Positions 55,203 to 64,000 of a stretch of DNA of 64,000 nucleotides are shown in pieces. The first letter of the stretch is position 1. Each line of letters opens with the position of its first letter. The notes under the pieces are model-generated. The model did not search any database. It saw only the letters and a program-made list of their open reading frames with translations, and had not been told where the DNA came from. The position numbers and the translations under genes were made by a program. Source of the DNA: Gymnopus androsaceus JB14 (lineage: Eukaryota; Basidiomycota; Agaricomycetes; Agaricales; Omphalotaceae); assembly GCA_009733575.1 (NCBI GenBank), contig ML769587.1:1-64000 (forward strand), in the 5' to 3' direction.

Positions 55203-56776
55203 CTACTCTTTGTGAATTTCCAGACCAGGTGGTGCTCCAAGAGCTGTGGAAGCATGGTTATAAATGTGTAGTGAAAGAATTCCTAAGGGTACGCACCATC
55301 CTTGATCGCTCCATACATCAAAAACTGGGGGGGGGGGAAACACAAGGCGATTCAAATCAGTATCGACAAGACTATTCTCAACCGAATCATACCTGAGAAG
55401 ACACTAATCCAGCGGTCATGATCATCCTTGGTCCTAAACCAGCAAACAGTCCCTTTGGATAGTAAAGTTCAATGAGCTTTCGTTCTCAAAGATTATAGTT
55501 TTGAAATTACCTTGAATCCTGCTTCTCTTGCGAGGGTAGTAAGACGATATACCATTGATCCCGTTGGCCCATGGCCTTTATTTATTTGACTGAGTAATGT
55601 ATCAGCAGGATGGCTCAATATCGCAGCAGCGAAACCAGCAATTATCCCGCTTCCCAATGATATTCCAAACTTTGAGACATCAGACAATGATTTTTTGGTT
55701 TCCTCCGACATGTTGCGAAAAACCACTTCATGCGCCCACTCGTTAACCTTTGTTCCAAATCCTGTAAGTCGAGAGAGCAGAGGATAGGTGTATATCACTC
55801 ACGGTGAACTAAGTGTCATGTGTAAGTCAAGAGAAAGCTGTGGATAGATGCATGTCACTCACTTGACCAATTGCATAGGGTATTTGCTTGCAAAGAATCG
55901 GTAAGAAGCCTGCATAGAGTTGTGCCACCCCTCCCTCCCTTGCTAGTCGCGTAAATCCCGATACGAGACCCGTTGCGTATCCACGCTCGGATACCAATCT
56001 AATTCGTGTAGCCTCGAGAGGTGTAAGAAGAATATCGGCGAAGAATCTGGAGCATGGGGATTGGATGACAGAATGACAAAAAAAGGATAAACAAACTTAC
56101 TCTGCGACAGTTGCACTACCAAGATATATAGCAGTTCTGTATTTGACCGCGGTCTCTTGATCTCCTGCGATCGTTACAAAGTATTTCTTCCAATATTCAT
56201 AACCTAATATGCAAGGTATCGGCGCTGTGAAAGGAATCGGACGCGAGAGTGGCGGTACCTGCAAACTTTGCACCTCCTTGGGCAAGATATCCAACCGCAG
56301 TGGGACCAAACTAGCAATTCGACCGTCATTTCTAATTCTTGAATCAAGGGCAAGATAACCACAACGACCTACCCCTGTTAGCAAGGCTGAAGGGCCTTCG
56401 TTGGCTATGAAGATATCGCGTTCCAGAAACGAATCTACACAATAGATCGTCAAGTCGAATCATGTCCTTGGGGTAGTTCAACGCACCCAAAAGGTTTGTA
56501 TTTTGGGTCTATCTGAATCCGAGTCTTGACGACATCAATGGCTGAACAGACAGGTCAGTTCAGAGCCTTCCTTTGACCAAAAAAAACAATAATGCGCACG
56601 AGTCATTCCGCCGTGACTGATAGTACAACATAGAGCACCTTAGCAATGAGACGTTAGAAACGAGAAGTTAGAACCACGGCTTATTTAAATTGCTCACCAG
56701 CGAGGAAGAATGAGCTATAGTCTGTTGCTGAAAACTGAGGGATGGTAAAAGGACGAGTTTTGACTGAGTCTGACAT
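55203..56776 (-). CDS. Mitochondrial phosphate carrier (SLC25 family)
   Basis: From MSDSVKTRPFTIPQFSATDY and FFLAG, several introns separate the three carrier repeats. Signatures are DVVKTRIQIDPKYKPF (near 56510-56540), PLEATRIRLVSERG (near 55990) and HPADTLLSQINKG (near 55590), with GYEYWKKYF between. The C-terminus continues past an intron to FLMYGAIKD and then ALGAPPGLEIHKE before the TAG at 55203. It exchanges phosphate with protons across the inner mitochondrial membrane, as MIR1/PIC2 do. An intron has an 11-G run (55327-55337; C on the coding strand) right before its AG. Confidence 0.85.
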
Positions 56777-57377
56777 GGAAGATAAGAGATAGTGTTGGTT
56801 GAGGTTGAGGTTGAGTTCGGTTATATATATACTTGTTAGACCTTGACGTAGTTTGAGCGCGAGCAAGGTCGGGCGCTAAGACGTCATCGATGATCGGCCA
56901 AAGCGATCCCGTTCCCTTCGCGCCACTGGCCAGTTATTGGTGTCTCTGTCGATTAACAATGCACATACACATACATAGTACCTTGAAAGCTTCTCAACCT
57001 TCCTCCGAGTCAACCACGCCCTCGCACCATTTCTCAAACATCACTTACAAGTGCTTACATACTGTATAGATGACTTCTCGCGATTACCGTGATTGGCCGG
57101 ATATGATGCTGTTGATTCTGATTCTTGAAAACACACCGGCATAAACACTCTTCTGTTACTCATGCGTTCTCAACGGTCATCCGAGCTTGACTCGCGCGAA
57201 GCCTTTATCAGGCATTTCCATTTTAGTAATTCATCTGCGTACAGTCCCTTCCAAACTTGTCCAAACTTCTACAGTATCTAAGTATTCGACAGGAAAACTC
57301 AGCTCAATAAGAGAAAACCATCAACCAGGGATTCAATACCACCTGCAAAAAACATGTCAATTTAAACATCAGACTCT
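56777..57377. other. Intergenic between the phosphate carrier and the GT2 gene
   Basis: It contains TATATATATAC about 50 bp upstream of the carrier start (56823-56833), a good TATA-box candidate on the minus strand. No gene is seen in the rest; the open frame at 57187-57444 is unrecognised. Confidence 0.45.
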
Positions 57378-60300
57378 TCAATGTTTAATTACCGGAAATA
57401 GCAAGTGGCAAGCCGCGCCGACCCTTGAAATGTCAAAGAATTAGATAGAGGTAAACAGCGAGTTAAGCTTGCAAAAACTTACACAACAGGTAAAATCACT
57501 CCCCAAGCAGAGCCAACTACTCTCCAACCTATTGGAATAAGTGATGTGCTGCACACGATGACCCCTGCCAAGGTAACAAAGGACACTAGCAAAGAGAACC
57601 AGAATCTGAGAATGATAATGAGCTTAAGAATGAACTTTTCCAGAGGATTGTCTGGTAAACCTTCTATAAATCTTGGGTATTTCTTTGAAAAAGTTCGAGC
57701 GCCGCACTTCCTTTACAGTTGCCGACCAAGAAATGTTGTAGGAAAACATGTGCGCTAAAATTGACTGCGACAGAGGAATAGATAATCCGCTGAAGAATAT
57801 GAAGCTAAAGAAGGGAATAAGACATTGTATGCGCGTTAGTACGGTAACACTCACAGCATAGGTATCCAAATGAAGTTTCGAAAAAAGCTGATAAACTGTA
57901 CAAGAGTCAGTTTATTGTGGTGGATTCGTCAAGTCCTTACCAAATGCTTCGCTCCTACACGATACTCAAACAACGAATAACCCACACTACCCGACCCGAA
58001 GAATACGACCATACAGGCCAACCAGATTTCAAAGTTGTGCATGTAGAACCCATCCACATGGAACTGAAATCCAAGCAAGGCAAAGTTAAGGATTGCTATG
58101 GTAAGGGAGGCAGCAATGCCATCTGTTCCAATAATTATAGCGGTTAACAAGAAGCCTAGGACGGACACCATAACGGACAGAAAGACGTACAATAGGATGA
58201 CAAGTCTACACCCCAGCCAAGTCAGTCAGTAGGAGAACGTTTATATGGAGAGGACGTACAGGCTAGAACAGAGAACTTGTAATGCATTGGAGCTCTTGAC
58301 CACAGGAACCGGAAGAACAGTGGCGCGATTGGACCGCGACGAAACCACTGTATGAAGGGATTAAAAAGGATCCTGAAGCTTGACTGTCAGTATCCGTTGA
58401 GCTTGAGTCGACAGCCACCCACTCGCTACATCCATAAGCATATTTCTGCCATCGGTTCAGCTCATCATCAACGGTGAGGGAGACACCTTCTTTGAACTCT
58501 CCGTTAGAGTATGTAGCCCATCTATTGTCAGCATTTTCAATGTTTGCCAACTCCGACATGAAAAACATTTGCCGTACCTGAGAATGTACCCATTCATGAG
58601 AAGCCTCAACGCCATATCAAAATCTTCGGAAACGTTAGACTCTGACCAGAACTTCTCATTTTTGCCCTCGGAATCAATAAAGGCGACGTCCTGTATGGCA
58701 CTCCATCGTAGGAACCTAGAGAATGTCAAATTTACTAGTCGCCATTCGAACGGAAGAGCACGCACGCGTTATGGCCCATGAACGGAGGAACCTCGCCATT
58801 CGCACACGCTATAAGACTAGATTAGTATTTATCACAACAAACGATTGGCTTTACCTAGAGAGATCGTTCGCGTAATCCGGTGAGTGAGATATGCTAAGCC
58901 GTTCTCTAGATAATGATGCGCTACCTTGAGGATTGCAGATTCGTGTTGAATGATGGCTACGGCGGGTGAAGCCCTCATTTCACGGGCGGCATCCCTCAAA
59001 CAGTCAACTGGTACAATCGTGTCACTGTCGACAAGAAGTATGATCTCCCCCAGCCTCGAAGCCTTCCCATTCGCGGCCCAAGGCAAGAATTTGCGGTTGC
59101 TTTCCTCATAAACCTCTTCGATTGCCATATTCAATGCCCTTTCTTCCAGTTCATCGGAAGGGTTTGAATCTGATTTGAAAACAGAAGGAGCCCGCGATCC
59201 ACCAGTGAGCGATTCATCGAAATTTTGGTAGTGCAAACCGTGGCGACCAAATCCAAGGGAATGGCCTTTGTTCATGGAGAAATCCGCAGTGCTCTCTGGC
59301 CGCCCTTCGGCCTTTGGCTCAGCCATAAGTCTCTCCAAGTGTCGTTCCAGTTTGCGTGACAATGACAAAGCTGAGAGAACAGAATTCAAGTCAAGATTGT
59401 TTCGGATCAGTATAGAGACTGACTAACCATAGTTCATGTTAGAAGCTTTCTTGAAACGTCCAGCGCGTTTGAAACCATCGGGATTGTTGCTGTGAGCAGG
59501 CCTTGCAACCCAACCAATATTCTGTTCTGCGTAATAGGCTATCCGCTCATTCCGCTCGGAAGGAGGGAGAGTCCGTAATCCATCGTCGTTGATGAAAATC
59601 GATGAACTCCCACCCTGTCGCGCGTACGTCTGCATCGCCCGCTTGATCGACTGGACTGAAGGAATTCTGAGGAGATACTACGTCAGTATCACCCTGGATT
59701 GGCTAGCGATGATCAGAATTTACAATACACTTTCCAGGTTCTCCCGGTACACCGGCATTTGTATGGTAATGTGAGGTAGGTTGTTATCGACGAGCTTGTT
59801 GGCACGAGGTTTCACGGCGGAGAAATACTTTGAGTTGGAGTGGAAGTGCGCCACAGGTCCAATTCTTTGATACAAATGAAATCTCAGAGGTTTGTAGCAT
59901 GCTAATAGGAAAACGTACGCCATTGTTATGTTTTGAATGATTTGAAGGGTGAAGAACTAAGATATTTATAAGAATCGTTGGAGGGCCAAAGAGAACGAAA
60001 AAAAACTGACGAGAGAAACGCAATATAAAAAGGGAAGTGTCGCAAAGAGAGCAAAACGGGTGAAGCTACCGTCCAACATCCACTCTTGCAAAATTCTACC
60101 TGAAATCCAAATGATTAGGGAGAATATAAATCTGAGCAATATCACTTACTGATACCCGCACCCATGAACACTATCACAACAGTTGGCCATTAATGATGAG
60201 GTCAGGCTTCAGTAGACAATTACATACCGCAAGCCAGACCAGCACCCAGTCCGGTGTAGATGGGAGCCAAAATCTGAACGGGCCTGTCTTCCTCTTGATC

Positions 60301-61251
60301 GTGCAAAATGTCAATGTCAACTTCATTTTGACTTCCTGAATGAGAGAGAATACTAGTCTTCGCCTCAGTATTTCCCTCGTAGCGGTCGTCATGCTGGGGT
60401 GTAATCAACTCTGCTCTAGAAAGAGTGCTAGAAGGAGGACGGGAAGGACTATCTCGTCCGAGTGTGGACGCTCCCGTAGGCGTACCGAGTCGGGGATGCC
60501 ATAAGAGTTTTATTAATCGTTGTTCTAGGTCTTGGTAGACTGGAACGATATTGTGAAGGGAATCCGACCAGATTACGAGAACGCGTTCGTCTCTCTGCGT
60601 ATTGAAGGGTTATCCGGGCCTGAGTGTGGAGCAAGGGGAATTTTCACTTACAATAAATGCAGCACATTGCTCCTTTTCGGCATGAGGAAGCATAGACATC
60701 GTTTCCAATACCTGTATACGGGTGTCCGAGTCGACGAAAACGCAGTTATCATCCTGAGAACTGGAGGAAAAGCGCACAAACGTGAATAGGAGTGGGTTTT
60801 GTATACAGAGAAGAATGAGATAGATCAGCACGTAATAGGGACGAAGTAGAGGAGATGAGAAAGGGGTGTTTAGGTGAAGGGCTCCACATACATCTCAGCG
60901 AGTGCGGCGTGCACTGCGGCATTTCTCGCTTTCACAGCGACTACAGGATTTAGCTGAGTGACAGCAATCTGAGAAATGGAACCGTCAATAGGGGAGCAAC
61001 TGGCTAGTACGAAGTACTCTCACCTCGAATGGCTCCAATGCGATGTTTTCATACGGGAATACTCTGAATTCGACAGGATTCGAATCATTTACTCTGACCG
61101 CGACACCAGAGGTAATCTCTTCATCGGGCTTGAACCAAGCGTCGCCTTGAGTTTGCTTGAACAGGTAGTGTAACAAAGCGTCTTAGGAAGATAATCAGTT
61201 TACTACAGCAGTAAGCTATAAGAGTAGCGCACCGAACCGGTCGTAGTCCAT
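57378..61251 (-). CDS. Large membrane GT2-family glycosyltransferase
   Basis: From the ATG at 61251: MDYDRF, intron, DALLHYLFKQTQGDAWFKPD, FRVFPYENIALEPFE, intron, AVTQLNPVVAVKARN, then a GTATGT intron (about 60894 to 60764) that skips an apparent stop and gives AEISQDDNCVFVDSDTRIQV and AEKEQCAAFI. The catalytic region has HITIQMPVYRENLESV, IFINDDG, NPDGFKRAGRFKKASNMNYA, ILLVDSDT (DxD), GHNAFLRWSAIQD, SESNVSEDFDMALRL and NRWQKYAYG. N- and C-terminal membrane helices flank it, and the end is HLLFPVIKH. It is a processive-type cell-surface polysaccharide synthase by family; the product is unknown. Confidence 0.8.
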
Positions 61252-61736
61252 GGGGGAGAGGAAGAAAGGTTCAGGGTGAATCATCCATCCTCGTTTCTTT
61301 TATCTGCTCTGATGTCTTGTTATCATTTCGATTTGCGCCCTAGAGCCGAAAATTAATGACGATACGAAGCTTCGAACTGCCGTTATTATTTTGCTTCCCG
61401 GTGTATATCCATTTTGACTGTGGCGCGCGAGACAGAGAGGACCCCTGAACTTCACCTATCATTCGGAACTTCTATCAGTGCTCTTTGAATGATACATAGG
61501 ACGATAAGTTTCACCAGAAGGAACGAAGAACAGCAAGGTTTACTCCACGTGGCTCAATGCTCATATGTTCTGCTTTGACATGCCAAATCAGTCCCAAGCG
61601 GCAAGATGGTCAATGTAATAGAAACCTACCGGACGTACGATATATACATAAACAGGGTTGTAATAACTAAAGCACAAATCGAACTACATACTCAGATAAC
61701 ATTGGTACAAGATATTAGTTTTATATTGTCGGGACT
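61252..61736. other. Intergenic between GT2 and CDC37
   Basis: No gene seen. It should contain the GT2 promoter and the CDC37 3' UTR. Confidence 0.4.
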
Positions 61737-63400
61737 TCAATCCTCCTCCAAGTTGCCCGTCTCGTCCCTGATGCCACCTTCCGCAAAGTTCAAAATACCG
61801 GCCATATCCAAATTCTGGACGACACCCTCTGCTTCTTCTACCTCCATATCAGCCAATACTTGATTGACACTGTCCAGACTGCCCGACTCCAACGCTTTAC
61901 GAAGGTTTTCCGGGAAAGAGCTGAACACTTCCCACCGAAATTGTAGGGCTTTCCTAACCTCCTCAATGTCCATGCCTTCTGTTCCAGGACCTTCAAGAAC
62001 GATGTTCTCGGGAGGTGGGCCACTGGGAACATTGAAGCTAATCGTTTGATCCGGAGATTCAGGAACTAGTTGGATTTGTTCTTTGCCTCCGGCCAGCGCT
62101 TCCTCTTCCTTCGACTTTTCAACTCGCCCGCAGAGATGAGCGTACGTTTTCTCGACATCATCGATGAATACCCTCTCTGCGCGTTTGTCACCCGAAATCA
62201 TTCTGAAAGGCAAGTTAATAGTAAGGCCTGGGAGACGATAGTAGATCGTACTTTTGGAAGAACACCCGAACACCATCTCCACCAAGCTTTTCACAATACT
62301 GAAGAAGTAGACTTTGATGAACGCATTGTTTCGCCAGCTTCTTTTTGCCTTCGCCTTCAGCTTTGAATGCGGCGACGAGCAAAGCATCCGAAGCACCGGG
62401 AACAATAACATCGCGATGGCGCTGGATGAACTCGAATGATTTCTCGAATGCTTGGTAGGGAATTTTCGAGAACTCGGCCAATGTGGGTGTCAACTCTGGA
62501 AGCGCAGCATCATCTTCTTCGGTAGATGAGGGAAGGGTGGAGCCCGAGGCTGCAGGGTTGAGCGTTTCAAACTCAGTCGTAGTGGTCGTCTTGGTTTTCG
62601 GCGTATCGATCTTTTTGATTGGCACAGGAGAGGGATCGGGCTTAGGAGGAACATACTGAAAAAGAGTATGAGAACCATGTTTGAGCCCTAGTTTCGGTCG
62701 AGACATACCTTGTTCGAGAATCCATCATGCAAATCATCGCTCGTAATGTGTTTCTTCTGCTCTTGTTCTTCATTCACCAACTCTGCTTCATCTTTCTTTA
62801 TCGTCTCCCCAAGATGATCTACGTGAAACTTCATTCCATCTATAAGCGCCTTCGATAGCTTATCTTCCTTCTCGCTCTCTAGCACCGACGCATCCTTGAT
62901 CTTATCTTTAGCCTGCGCGCTGACCTGTGTCAAAAGTTCCAACAGCATTCCATCATACGTTTGCTCGATCTTTTGGGAATCGTTTCCAGGAGGGCAATCT
63001 GGAGAGGGATTTTTCTGGAGCTGCTCGTACAAAGTGTTGAAATAGACGGAAGGGCTAGAGTCTGAAGGGGCAGAAAGACGGGCATAGATATCCTGGATAC
63101 GCGGAAAGAGTACTTTATTGCAGGCGATTTGTGCTTGCAAATGCGCGATCTTTTGCTTTCGAACCTCTCTCTTTTCGTGTATGTCGCGTTGCTTCCAGCT
63201 ATAAACAAAGTTAGATAGATGATACTAGAAAAACAACGGGAAACGTACCGAATTAAAGACTTTTTGTCTACATTGGGGTGGCCCTCAATATCGGAATCAT
63301 CTGAAAGCTAGCAGAGATCGTCCGACTCAGCATTCATTGAGATAAAAGTAATATTCCGCTTTACCTCGAGCTGGTCCCACTTGGAATAGTTGAGTGGCAT
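61737..63400 (-). CDS. CDC37: Hsp90 co-chaperone Cdc37
   Basis: From the ATG at 63400: MPLNYSKWDQLE, intron, LSDDSDIEGHPNVDKKSLIR, intron, WKQRDIHEKREVRKQKIAHL. This is the highly conserved Cdc37 N-terminus, including the Ser (in SDDSD) normally phosphorylated by CK2. The middle part (KIPYQAFEKSFEFIQRHRDV, LVAAFKAEGEGKKKLAKQC) is the Hsp90-binding domain. The C-terminus includes IEEVRKALQFRWEVFSSFPE and an acidic end GNLEED. Four to five exons; frames are intact. Cdc37 loads protein kinases onto Hsp90. Confidence 0.93.
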
Positions 63401-63543
63401 TTTCAGGTTGCAGTTGGTCAGAATCAGGAGCGCTAAGAAGCTGTGACCATTGGTCCATGACTTGTGACGACGAATCTAGAACTTTCTTCCATTTTCCATC
63501 TTCAGTTAAGTACACTTATTATTTTGGCTACTAAAATATATTA

Positions 63544-64000
63544 CTACACATGCTGTTTCCTCTGCTTCCACTCGTGCTCCATCCTTTTTCTTTTCTCTGC
63601 CAGCGCCTGACGATTTTCCTGAGGCGTGGTATGATAACCTCTCTGAGCACTGGTACGTACGGCCTGCCTCAGCATGTCCGAGAATGTTTCAGCTCCAAAC
63701 CCGTTGCCTTTGGCGAACCGAACTGCTTTGAAAAAGGCTGGCCAAGTATTTATGCTGTAAATCTCCTTGATCTTCTCCACCATCGTTTCAGGTACTCGTT
63801 TATCGGGGAAGCCATAGTTGTCATCGAGGTAGGAGAGATTCGAAGAATAGCTGCTCACGAACATGTTCAAGAATGTAATCTGGAACATGACGAGGCGCAA
63901 GCTCGTTTTAGCGCACGATGAAGGTCGCCGCTAGACGATAGTCACTTCGCCCTTCCTCCATCACTGCAAGTTCGGGGGCGTCTTTGAGAACCCAGCGCAC
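63544..64000 (-). CDS. Partial gene, function unknown (C-terminal part)
   Basis: The window edge cuts the gene. An upstream exon reads VRWVLKDAPELAVMEEGRSD and YRLAATFI; a short (37-nt) GT-AG intron would join it to TFLNMFVSSYSSNLSYLDD. The rest contains GFPDKRVPETMVEKIKEI, a short turn and a very basic end (KRKRMEHEWKQRKQHV) before the TAG at 63544. I do not recognise the family. Confidence 0.5.

Overview
ORGANISM. The window is nuclear DNA of a basidiomycete fungus, most likely an agaricomycete. Genes are split by many introns of about 40-70 bp, often with CTAAC-like branch sites. Families seen include NACHT-WD40 NLR proteins, a KDZ (Kyakuja-Dileera-Zisupton) transposase with CxC cysteine clusters, a BIG1/VOA1-type V-ATPase accessory protein, an orphan 7TM protein and an F-box/TPR protein. 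Nothing bacterial or viral is evident. LEFT HALF (1-35.5 kb). This is a mosaic of re-used blocks. The most complete arrangement, at 25.3-35.5 kb, is: non-coding block M (with a GMC-oxidoreductase scrap), NLR promoter block, NACHT-WD40 gene, 3' block T (with a perfect hairpin), VMA6 (V-ATPase subunit d, minus strand) and a divergent GPANK1-like G-patch gene (plus strand). Pieces of this unit recur in other orders. There are six VMA6 pieces (only the one at 33.1-34.4 kb has all exons), two G-patch copies, four M blocks, three NLR 5' ends, three WD40 arrays, three copies of a block E and two of a GCTCG-rich block F. One single-copy gene, an NmrA/EasG-like oxidoreductase, sits inside at 3.6-4.6 kb. 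A 5.06-kb KDZ element (15709-20771) carries a transposase and an opposing gene with a GRF-type zinc finger. It lies exactly between two perfect 507-bp direct repeats. A 25-N assembly gap is at 21676-21700. RIGHT HALF (35.5-64 kb). This is ordinary gene-dense sequence: a BIG1/VOA1-like gene, a branched-chain acyl-CoA dehydrogenase, a disordered Ser/Arg-rich protein, a 7TM protein, a small secreted protein, an F-box/TPR protein, a cluster of four related small proteins (two in an inverted duplication) plus one relic, a mitochondrial phosphate carrier, a large GT2 glycosyltransferase, CDC37 and a partial unknown gene. A diverged ~1.1-kb duplicate of the acyl-CoA dehydrogenase 3' end and its flank lies at 46.4-47.5 kb. 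HOW IT FITS TOGETHER. The NLRs have an N-terminal helical region, a variable heptad linker, NACHT and a nearly identical 43-residue WD40 array, which is the architecture of fungal allorecognition/immune receptors. Their WD40 units differ almost only at two short sites corresponding to the hypervariable positions of Podospora HNWD proteins, and nearly all frameshifts in the arrays fall at those same sites. CAVEAT. Single-base indels are common, worst in the 12-15 kb copy and in the arrays, and also interrupt single-copy genes. Many frameshifts may therefore be consensus errors, and the mosaic order may be partly misassembly.
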